From: Paenibacillus sp. MAHUQ-63
GTDB lineage: Bacteria > Bacillota > Bacilli > Paenibacillales > NBRC-103111
Length of the DNA stretch: 64,000 nucleotides
Assembly (NCBI RefSeq): GCF_028765165.1
Contig: NZ_JARADB010000002.1
Coordinates: forward strand, 1,116,001-1,180,000
Direction: 5' to 3'
The notes under the pieces were generated by a model, which saw nothing but the letters and a program-made list of their open reading frames with translations, made no database searches and had not been told where the DNA came from. Positions within the stretch are counted from its first letter, which is position 1. Every line of letters starts with the position of its first letter. Positions 8,015 through 15,265 of the stretch are shown here, piece after piece. A program made the position numbers and the translations under genes.

Positions 8015-8881
8015 ATGAGTTCAGTTTTACCTTCGGATATGAAGCTTGGTGTCGTGAAGCTGTATGTTTCCAATCTGGAGCGCTCCATCCGCTTTTACCG
8101 GGACATCGTCGGGCTGCGGCTGGGAAGTTGCGATAGAACGAAGGCGGACCTTACGATTGACGGCAGCGAACCGTTTCTGCTGCTCGAGGAACTGCCGCAT
8201 GCCACGGTGACTCCGCGCAGATCGGCTGCCGGATTGTATCATTTTGCCATTCTCCTGCCTGACCGGGCAGCGCTTGGCCGAAGCCTGAGGAATCTGATCG
8301 CTTCCGGCATCCATATCGGTCAAGCGGACCATTTGGTGAGCGAAGCGCTGTACATCACCGATCCGGATCAGAACGGGATCGAAATTTACTGCGACCGCCC
8401 GCGAAGCGCTTGGCAGCGGGACGCCGAAGGTTATTATGTGATGGCCGCGGACCCGATCGATTGGGAGGGCTTGCTGAAGGAAGCGGAAGGAACGGTCTGG
8501 AACGGGCTGCCAGCGGGCACCACAATGGGCCATATCCATTTCCATGTCAAAAGTCTGGAGCAATCCAAAGCCTTCTACTGCGATGTACTTGGCTTTGACA
8601 TTGCGGCCGATGCCAGAGCCTCGATGAGAGCTTTGTTCATCTCGGCGGGCGGGTACCATCATCACATCGGGCTGAACGTCTGGGCGGGGGAAGACGCCCC
8701 GTCACGTCCGCCGCACGGCACGGGGTTAGCTTATTGCACCCTCATTTTCCCGGATGCCGAGTCCCGGAACGAAGCGGCGGAACGGTTGGCGCGCGCCGGA
8801 TCGCGCTGCGCGGCAGACGGCGAGGCCCTGATCGTTACGGACCCGTCGGATATCCAATTGCGGCTGATCGTTGCGCCATGA
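8015..8881 (+). CDS. Two-domain VOC (glyoxalase/extradiol dioxygenase-fold) protein, CatE-like
   Basis: A 288-residue protein made of two vicinal-oxygen-chelate domains. Domain 1 (about 10-130) runs from KLGVVKLYVSNLERSIRFY to a metal-binding E in NGIEIYCDRP. Domain 2 (about 165-288) opens with MGHIHFHVKSLEQSKAFY, whose His is the first metal ligand of the family. The layout matches Bacillus CatE (catechol-2,3-dioxygenase). The final domain ends SDIQLRL where a Glu ligand is expected, so activity is not certain. AAGGAGGCGA precedes the ATG. It is monocistronic with a terminator. Confidence 0.9.
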   Translation: MSSVLPSDMKLGVVKLYVSNLERSIRFYRDIVGLRLGSCDRTKADLTIDGSEPFLLLEELPHATVTPRRSAAGLYHFAILLPDRAALGRSLRNLIASGIHIGQADHLVSEALYITDPDQNGIEIYCDRPRSAWQRDAEGYYVMAADPIDWEGLLKEAEGTVWNGLPAGTTMGHIHFHVKSLEQSKAFYCDVLGFDIAADARASMRALFISAGGYHHHIGLNVWAGEDAPSRPPHGTGLAYCTLIFPDAESRNEAAERLARAGSRCAADGEALIVTDPSDIQLRLIVAP

Positions 8882-8895
8882 ATATGAACCTTCAG

Positions 8896-8930
8896 AAGCA
8901 GATGCGGAGAAATCCGACATCTGCTTTTTT
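8896..8930 (+). terminator. Terminator after the VOC gene
   Basis: AAGCAGATG pairs with CATCTGCTT, followed by a T run. Confidence 0.85.
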
Positions 8931-9043
8931 GATATGCCGCTAAATCTCATTCGCGGATTGTTTGCCGGATTGTCCGTTTCGTTTCCAGAGAGACAGACAT
9001 ACAGTAGCAGAGAGGAGAGCATGTACAGAGGAGGCGTGTTTCA

Positions 9044-9700
9044 TTGCGTAAGGTTGCTAATAAATGGGTGAAATTTGCAGTCCTGCAGCAGCATTCCGGC
9101 GTGGCCAAGCACATCCCGGCTATGCGCCGGTTTAGCCCGGAGAATCTGGAGGCGATGCTTCGTCAGCATTCGTTTATCGTGGCCAAACCGATAGTCGGAA
9201 CAGGCGGTAACCGGGTCATGAAGCTGTACAAAGCGGGCAGCGGCTTCGTACTGCACCATGCAGGGGTGAAGAAGACCTACGGCAGCATGAACGAGCTGCT
9301 GCAAGCCATTCGGCGAATCGCCGGGAAACGGGCGCTCATGCTGCAGCAGGGGATTCATCTGACGACGATTGGCGGCAGACCGGTGGATTACCGCGTCAAG
9401 CTGGCCAAAGTAGGAAGGAATTGGGAGATCCGCGCGGTTGTAGGACGGTTGGCGCGTCCGGGATTATTCGTTACCAACCTCTGCCAAGGGGGGACGCAGC
9501 TGAAAGGCAGAGAGGCTGTTAGGCGGACGTTCCCTGCATCGATCGTTAGAGACAAAATCGCCACGATGATCGGCGTCGCCCGAACCTCGACCATGCTGCT
9601 GGAAGCGCGTTATCCGGGCATCGGCATGCTGGGGTACGATTTTGGCATCGATAAGAAAGGGACCGTCTGGATTTTCGAAGTGAATACGAAGCCCCATTAG
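9044..9700 (+). CDS. YheC/YheD family ATP-grasp protein
   Basis: A 218-residue protein of the YheC/YheD family, known in Bacillus as spore-coat-associated ATP-grasp proteins. It has a phosphate-gripping VAKPIVGTGGNRVMKL, a central VDYRVKLAKVGRNWEI with acidic and basic contacts, and ends in the metal-binding FEVNTKP typical of ATP-grasp ligases. It is shorter than full-length YheD (about 450 residues) and corresponds to the ATP-grasp domain alone. The start is TTG at 9044, nine bases after AGAGGAGG. This is consistent with sporulation use, but the substrate is unknown. Confidence 0.88.
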   Translation: MRKVANKWVKFAVLQQHSGVAKHIPAMRRFSPENLEAMLRQHSFIVAKPIVGTGGNRVMKLYKAGSGFVLHHAGVKKTYGSMNELLQAIRRIAGKRALMLQQGIHLTTIGGRPVDYRVKLAKVGRNWEIRAVVGRLARPGLFVTNLCQGGTQLKGREAVRRTFPASIVRDKIATMIGVARTSTMLLEARYPGIGMLGYDFGIDKKGTVWIFEVNTKPH

Positions 9701-9789
9701 CAGGCTGCGCGCCCACGCCTTTTGATCTTGAGCGCATACCTATAGGATAGGAGCATATGGAGATCAAGAGGTGACAGGAGGCCTGCATC

Positions 9790-10920
9790 ATGTATAAGAT
9801 CATTTGCCACTGGAACCGGTTGGATTGGCACTTCCCGCAAGAAGCGAAGAAGCAGGATTACGAGAGTCGTGAAATTTGGAAAAAAGCAATGCCCGCCGGC
9901 GTGAAAATCGATCATCACGGCCAGTATTACGTCTCTGTACCGCGCTGGGTATCCGGCATTCCGGCTACGATGAACCGCATCGTATCCAAGGACGGTAAGC
10001 CGCTGCTGGACGCCTTTCCCAGCTGGGAGTGGAATGAAGAGGGACAGGCGGATGCCCTGCAATCCGTGCTCGGCTATGAGATCGATGAGCACAACCGGAT
10101 GTGGCTGCTGGATCAAGGGAAAATCGCGTATCAGCCTTCGCCGGAAGGCTCGCAGAAGCTAGTGATCTGGGATTTGAACGCGAACAAGCTCCTCGATTCC
10201 ATCGTCATCCCCGATGCGATTGCGCCGTACCAAACTTCTTTTCTGAACGATTTGGTCGTGGATAATAGAAACGGCTTTGTGTATATAACCGATTCCGGCT
10301 GCGGCGATCCCAAACGTCCTTTGCGCGGAGGCATCATCGTCTATAACATGCGAACTCGAACGTTCCGGCGCGTATTGGACCGGCAGGACAGCACGCAGGA
10401 CTTTCCGGGCTTCCATTTCCAGATCGACTACAAGCCGGTTTACAAAAAAGTTCCCTTGCGTATCGGCGCCGACGGGATCGCCTTGTCCGCAGACAGGTCG
10501 ACTTTATTCTACTGCCAAGTAACCGGCCGCAATTTATATGCGATCCATACGGGACTGCTCCGGAACGAGCAAGTTCCTGCGGAGCAGTTGAACGCCTCCG
10601 TGCAAGTGCTAGGCAGCAAAGGCACGACGACAGACGGCATGCATGCGGATAACAGGGGGAATTTGTTTTATACGATGCTGGAGGGGAAAGGGGTCGGCTT
10701 CTTCGATGCCAGAGACCGCAGCTTCCACAAATTCGTGTCGGACGACAGGATGCTATGGGTGGACGGCGTCGCTTTCGATCAGAAAGGCTCGATCATTTTC
10801 AACAGCAACCGGCTGCACGAAATGTACGGCGGCTATGAGATCGACTGGAGTTATCCCTATAATCTCATCATTTGGAAAGCCTATGTGGGAAAAGATGTGA
10901 AATCGTACCTGTACGGATAA
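9790..10920 (+). CDS. Major Royal Jelly Protein/Yellow-like six-bladed beta-propeller protein
   Basis: A 376-residue protein with the hallmarks of the MRJP/Yellow family: WNRLDWHFP near residue 8, YYVSVPRWVSGIPATMNRI (about 47-65) matching the family's PRW-G-PATL signature, a PYQTSFLNDLVVD strand and VYITDSG. The rest follows a beta-propeller rhythm with IGADGIALSAD and MHADNRGNLFY repeats, also seen in SMP-30/gluconolactonase relatives. There is no signal peptide, unlike the secreted insect proteins. AGGAGGCC precedes the ATG. It is monocistronic between YheC/D and a gene-free tract. The role in bacteria is unknown; a lactonase-like activity is one inference. Confidence 0.85.
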   Translation: MYKIICHWNRLDWHFPQEAKKQDYESREIWKKAMPAGVKIDHHGQYYVSVPRWVSGIPATMNRIVSKDGKPLLDAFPSWEWNEEGQADALQSVLGYEIDEHNRMWLLDQGKIAYQPSPEGSQKLVIWDLNANKLLDSIVIPDAIAPYQTSFLNDLVVDNRNGFVYITDSGCGDPKRPLRGGIIVYNMRTRTFRRVLDRQDSTQDFPGFHFQIDYKPVYKKVPLRIGADGIALSADRSTLFYCQVTGRNLYAIHTGLLRNEQVPAEQLNASVQVLGSKGTTTDGMHADNRGNLFYTMLEGKGVGFFDARDRSFHKFVSDDRMLWVDGVAFDQKGSIIFNSNRLHEMYGGYEIDWSYPYNLIIWKAYVGKDVKSYLYG

Positions 10921-11082
10921 GATCGATGTGAGAGGAATCGGATGCGAGACCTGCGGCGTGCCAGGTTTTTTTCACCCCACAATTCGGTTGTGAAAACTGT
11001 GGTGAAGCGATGCATCCTGAGTATTACAAAGGTATTCGTGGGCATGAATACAAGTTTACCGATGTTCGTCAAACTTAAAAGG

Positions 11083-11113
11083 ACCGTTAGGGGGATATTC
11101 CCTGACGGTTTTT
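11083..11113 (+). terminator. Terminator-like hairpin
   Basis: ACCGTTAGGG pairs with CCCTGACGGT (one G-U pair) and is followed by five T. It lies 160 bp after the MRJP-like gene and is the best stop signal for that transcript. Confidence 0.7.
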
Positions 11114-11131
11114 CTTACTGCGGCGTGGCGG

Positions 11132-11417
11132 GGCTCTCTCGTTGAGGGAGCCGAGCTTTTCTTGGTCAAACGCAGGGCGTAACTGGAATTTCTCCCGTTA
11201 TTCGCGAGAAAATTAGCCCAGTTGTACGAATAAAGGGAATTCCTCCCGTTAATTCGTCCCCATTTCGCGTAAAGGCTGCGAGTACGGGCTGAATAACGGG
11301 AGGAATTCCTGTTATTGAGCATTCGAGGATCCGCCAGGCTGCATGTAACAGGAGAAATTCCCGCTATGGGCGGGACTCTCGGTAGAGGCTTGGCTCTCTT
11401 AGAGGAGCCGAGCTTTT
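11132..11417. repeat. Composite intergenic repeat with GGAATTYCTCCCGTTAWT elements
   Basis: The gene-free interval 10921-11614 holds this element. An 18-base motif, GGAATTYCTCCCGTTAWT, occurs four times: plus strand at 11185-11202 and 11236-11253, and reverse at 11292-11309 and, diverged, at about 11345-11362. The block is bracketed by two similar hairpins (11132-11152 and 11392-11409), each GGCTCTCT then GGAGCC and followed by GAGCTTTT. I see no coding potential. The remainder of the interval, apart from the terminator at 11083 and the box array at 11474, shows nothing clear. Confidence 0.7.
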
Positions 11418-11473
11418 TTGTCGTGAGGCGCCGCCGCCCGGTCTGAGCCGGAGCCGTGGCGGCCGTACCATTT

Positions 11474-11549
11474 TTCAGCAAACGTTCAGACAGCTTTCAA
11501 CTTTTATTCAGCCGCCGCTCAGTATGGATTCAGCCGTGTCCCTTACACT
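11474..11549 (+). promoter_or_regulatory. Six 11-bp direct boxes (TTCAG-type) and candidate -10 for the export operon
   Basis: TTCAG, TTCAG, TTCAA, TTCAG, CTCAG and TTCAG begin at 11474, 11485, 11496, 11507, 11518 and 11529, exactly 11 bases apart. Ten bases after the last unit ends its pentamer lies TACACT (11544-11549), a fair -10, with no good -35 at the right distance. One-turn-phased direct repeats overlapping the -35 region are the classic layout for activation by an OmpR/PhoB-type response regulator. The gene downstream is the export operon at 11615. No two-component system is encoded beside it. Confidence 0.6.
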
Positions 11550-11614
11550 TCAACTTGTGAGATGGTTATGACGAAGACAATCGTGGTCTTGGAACTTGGA
11601 GAGGGGAATCATCA

Positions 11615-13291
11615 ATGAGCGTAAGTCGGAAGAAGAAATGGATCATTATCGTCTTGGCAGCGATGCTGTGCGGTGCCGGAACTTATTATTACATACAGAA
11701 CAAGGCGCAGCCTGCGACAGCCGCCACACAGCAGCAGACGGCCATGAAGGTGTCCAAAGGAGCGATCTCCTCCTCGATCTCTGGTACTTCCCAGCTGGAT
11801 GCGAAGGACAAGCAAAATATCGTCATCCCGGTGGACGGTATCATCAAAACGATGAACTTGACGCAGAATCAGCCGGTGAAGAAAGGCGATGTGCTTCTTG
11901 AGCTCTCCGTTCCTTCTACCGAAACGAATCTGAAGGAGGCGCAAGTCACCCTTCAGCAGTTAGAGAAGGAGTTGGCGGAGCTGCAGAGCGAACAGAACCA
12001 TATGTCCGTATCTGCGACGATGAGCGGCAAGCTGACGCTGACCGCCAATTTGGATGCAGGCAGCCAGGTGAGCAAAACGACGAAGATCGGCACGATCTCG
12101 GATACGTCGCAATTTAAGGTGAAGCTGCCGTTCCCGCTGCAGGATGCGGTTCAATTGCAGAAGGGCGGGAATGTCGAGCTCTCGGTGGACGGTTATTTGC
12201 TCACCAAGGTGGGGACGGTATCCTCCGTTTCGCGTGAAATCAAAGCGGATGCGAACGGAAACAAGATCGTCGACGTGGAAGTGTTGGTTACGAATGACGG
12301 GACGCTTTCGGCCGGTTTGAAGATGAAAGGCAGCGTCGGAAGCGGCGACAGCTTGATCGAATCGACCGAGCAGGCGGCCTTGGAATACGTGCGGACGACG
12401 CCGGTGTTCGCTGAAGCCGGCGGCACGATCAAAACGATGAAATTCAAAGACGGCGAGACGGTGAAGCAGGGAGACTTGATTGCGTCACTGTTCAACGACG
12501 ATCTCCAGCAGAACATCGTAAGCAAGCAAGCGGCTATTGAAAGCCAGCAAATCAAGGTGGACGACGCGCAGCAGAAGGTCAACCAATTGACGATCACCGC
12601 ACCGTTCGACGGCGTGTTCTCGGCCGACTTCGCCAACAGCAAGAGCAATGTGCTGCGCAACTATCCGGTCGGTGCGCAAATCACGGCCAATACGACATTA
12701 GGCGCTGTGGCCAGTTTGAGCACGATGCAGCTCGCCATTGCGGTGGATGAACTGGACTTGACGAGTGTGAAGGTAGGCCAGAAGGCTGTCGTGAAAGTCG
12801 ACGCGATTTCCGGGAAATCGTTCGAGGGCGAAGTGACCTCGGTTTCCAATGTAGGAACGACGACGAACGGGGTCACGACCTATGATGCGGTTGTTTCCAT
12901 TCCGAACTCAGCGTCCAATGAGCTGAAATATGCCATGACGGCAACGGCGGAAATTTATATCCAGGATAAGAAAGATATTCTCGTGCTACCGATTCAAGTC
13001 GTGACGACAACGCGAGGCAAATCGACCGTTACGCTGAAGAAAGCGGATGGAACCGTGGAAGAGCAGCATGAAATCAAGACGGGGATTCGCAGCAAAACGC
13101 AAGTCGAGATCGTCAGCGGATTGGCCGAAGGCGACGAAGTCGTCATGCCGACGCGCAAAGCGACGACGACGACCGGCCAGCAGCAAACGGGAGGCTTCCC
13201 TGGCGGCGAAGGCGGTCCGCCCGCGGGCTTCCAAGGCGGCGGAGGCAACGGCGGCTTCCAAGGCCAAGGCGGGGGAGGAACGCGTCAGTGA
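11615..13291 (+). CDS. HlyD/MacA-type efflux membrane fusion protein, YknX-like
   Basis: A 558-residue membrane fusion protein anchored by one N-terminal helix (about 9-27). Residues 40-160 form a barrel-sandwich/lipoyl half with a short hairpin (ETNLKEAQ through ELAELQSEQ), and unusually a second lipoyl-type region follows (about 250-340, with a second short coiled coil) before the beta-barrel and membrane-proximal domains. The last 40 residues are Gly-rich (GGFPGGEGGPP). Such proteins link an ABC exporter to the cell envelope. GAGAGGGGAA precedes the ATG. It heads an operon with the ATPase and permease at 13322 and 14041. Confidence 0.92.
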   Translation: MSVSRKKKWIIIVLAAMLCGAGTYYYIQNKAQPATAATQQQTAMKVSKGAISSSISGTSQLDAKDKQNIVIPVDGIIKTMNLTQNQPVKKGDVLLELSVPSTETNLKEAQVTLQQLEKELAELQSEQNHMSVSATMSGKLTLTANLDAGSQVSKTTKIGTISDTSQFKVKLPFPLQDAVQLQKGGNVELSVDGYLLTKVGTVSSVSREIKADANGNKIVDVEVLVTNDGTLSAGLKMKGSVGSGDSLIESTEQAALEYVRTTPVFAEAGGTIKTMKFKDGETVKQGDLIASLFNDDLQQNIVSKQAAIESQQIKVDDAQQKVNQLTITAPFDGVFSADFANSKSNVLRNYPVGAQITANTTLGAVASLSTMQLAIAVDELDLTSVKVGQKAVVKVDAISGKSFEGEVTSVSNVGTTTNGVTTYDAVVSIPNSASNELKYAMTATAEIYIQDKKDILVLPIQVVTTTRGKSTVTLKKADGTVEEQHEIKTGIRSKTQVEIVSGLAEGDEVVMPTRKATTTTGQQQTGGFPGGEGGPPAGFQGGGGNGGFQGQGGGGTRQ

Positions 13292-13321
13292 TCACTCATC
13301 CCGCAGAAAGGAGCCAATCGC

Positions 13322-14044
13322 ATGAATATCATTGAATTATCCGGAATTACCAAGAGCTATGCCCGTGGCGAGGAAGAGCTGCAGATTCTGAAAGGAATCA
13401 CGCTGAACATCGCACAAGGCGATTTTGTTGCGATTATCGGTCCCAGCGGCTCCGGCAAATCCACCTTGATGAATACGATCGGGCTGCTGGATATCCCGAC
13501 CTCGGGCACGTATGCGCTGGACGGCGTTTCGACGGAGAAAATGTCCGATAACGGACTGGCCGAGCTGCGCAACCTGAAGATCGGATTTATATTCCAGCAG
13601 TTCAACCTGCTGCCCCGATTGTCGGCGATCGAGAATGTCGAGCTGCCCATGATCTATGCGGGCGTTCCGGCCAAACAACGCCGGGAACAGGCGCAGCGCA
13701 TGCTGGAGAAGCTCGGGATGGGCCAGCGCGGACATCATAAGCCCAGCGAGCTGTCCGGCGGCCAGCAGCAGCGTGTCGCGATAGCAAGGGCATTGGCGAT
13801 ATCGCCCTCGCTCATCCTGGCCGACGAGCCGACCGGCGCGTTGGATTCCAAGACCGGCATTGAAGTGCTGGAGCTGATCCAGGAGCTGAACCGGCAGGGA
13901 AATACGATCGTGCTGATCACCCATGACAATCATATTGCCGATCATGCCAAGCGTGTCGTCACGCTTCGCGACGGTCAAATCATCAAGGATGTGCGCAACG
14001 AACCCGTGCCGGCGGCGGCCGGCCAGGAGGTGGTTGCGTTATGA
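13322..14044 (+). CDS. ABC transporter ATP-binding protein, MacB/LolD/YknY-like
   Basis: A 240-residue ATPase with the Walker A GPSGSGKST (about 40-48), Q-loop FIFQQFNLLPRLSAIENV, signature LSGGQQQRVAIARAL, Walker B LILADEPTGALD and switch His in LITHD. The FQQFNLLP and EPTGALDS wording is characteristic of the MacB/LolD mechanotransmission branch rather than of ordinary drug exporters. AGAAAGGAG precedes the ATG, 30 bp after the fusion protein. It overlaps the permease start by four bases, so translation is coupled. Confidence 0.96.
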   Translation: MNIIELSGITKSYARGEEELQILKGITLNIAQGDFVAIIGPSGSGKSTLMNTIGLLDIPTSGTYALDGVSTEKMSDNGLAELRNLKIGFIFQQFNLLPRLSAIENVELPMIYAGVPAKQRREQAQRMLEKLGMGQRGHHKPSELSGGQQQRVAIARALAISPSLILADEPTGALDSKTGIEVLELIQELNRQGNTIVLITHDNHIADHAKRVVTLRDGQIIKDVRNEPVPAAAGQEVVAL

Positions 14045-15219
14045 GGCCTTGGGAGCTTATTCAGATGGCCATGGCGACGGTTAGAGCCAATCCGCTGCGC
14101 ACGATTCTTACGATGCTCGGCGTCATTATCGGGGTTAGCTCAGTCATCACACTCGTTTCTATCGGGCAAGGAACGTCCAAAGCGATTGAGAAGCAGTACG
14201 AAGGCTTGGGGACGAACCTGCTGACCGTCAACCTGCTTGGCAACGGCCGGGCTACGCAGCTGAAGTATGACGAAATCATGGAGCTGGAGGGGACATCGGG
14301 CATTAGCGGCATCGCGCCGACGATGACCAGAGCGAATACGAGCATTAAATTCGATCGAACTACGCAGACGTATAGTGTGATCGGAACGAATGACCGTTAT
14401 TTGGATATGCAAAAAGGGGAGGTCGGCACCGGCCGTTTCCTGGCACCGGCGGATTTGGATTTCCGCAACCACGTTGCCGTGATCGGGACGGAGGTTGCCG
14501 CCAAATTTTTCGGTAAAGAAGATCCTCTCAACGAAGAAATCAACGTCAACGGTTACATGTACACCATTATCGGCGTTTTGAAAAGCAAAGGTTCCAATAC
14601 GAGCGGAACGTCGCTCGACAGTGCAGTCATCGTGCCGCTGCCGACGATGAGCCGGGATTTCAAGCTGGGCAACATTCGTTCCACGTATGTGGAGGCGGCT
14701 ACGGGTGACGATATAAGCCGGGTACAGGCGGTATTGGAACGCTGGCTGTATAACAAATTCAAAAGTACGACCGGCTACAATATTTTCAATTCCTCCGAAT
14801 TGATAAGTGCCAGACAGGCGGCTTCCAGTACGTTGACGAATCAGCTGGTCGCCGTTGCCGCCATATCCCTGCTTGTAGGCGGTATCGGGATTATGAACAT
14901 CATGCTCGTGACGGTTAGCGAGCGGACGCGGGAAATCGGCATTCGCAAGTCGATCGGCGCCAAGCGGCGGAACATACTGCTCCAATTCCTCGTGGAAGCA
15001 ACGCTGATTAGCGGAATGGGCGGATTCATCGGCCTTGTGGTCGGTGTCGGGTTATCGCTGGCTTGGCCGTATATCAATCCCAGCCAGACGACCAGTCTTT
15101 CGCTTAATGTGGGGGTATATGCCTTCTTGTTCTCTGCGCTGGTCGGCGTCATCTTCGGCTTGTATCCAGCGAATAAAGCATCCAAATTAAAACCGATCGA
15201 CGCACTCCGGTACGATTAA
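14041..15219 (+). CDS. ABC transporter permease, MacB/YknZ-like (FtsX domain)
   Basis: A 392-residue permease: one N-terminal helix (about 18-42), a large extracytoplasmic MacB-type domain (about 45-260) and three C-terminal helices (FtsX domain), with the conserved MNIMLVTVSERTREIGIRKS before the last two. ATGA overlap with the ATPase gene. Together with the fusion protein it should form a YknXYZ/MacAB-like exporter for peptides or lipopeptides. The last gene of the apparent operon is a secreted protein at 15266, a natural candidate for a partner or cargo. Confidence 0.95.
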   Translation: MRPWELIQMAMATVRANPLRTILTMLGVIIGVSSVITLVSIGQGTSKAIEKQYEGLGTNLLTVNLLGNGRATQLKYDEIMELEGTSGISGIAPTMTRANTSIKFDRTTQTYSVIGTNDRYLDMQKGEVGTGRFLAPADLDFRNHVAVIGTEVAAKFFGKEDPLNEEINVNGYMYTIIGVLKSKGSNTSGTSLDSAVIVPLPTMSRDFKLGNIRSTYVEAATGDDISRVQAVLERWLYNKFKSTTGYNIFNSSELISARQAASSTLTNQLVAVAAISLLVGGIGIMNIMLVTVSERTREIGIRKSIGAKRRNILLQFLVEATLISGMGGFIGLVVGVGLSLAWPYINPSQTTSLSLNVGVYAFLFSALVGVIFGLYPANKASKLKPIDALRYD

Positions 15220-15265
15220 TTCGGCGCAACCAGCAACCATATCTAGCTCTGGGAGGTTATTCATC

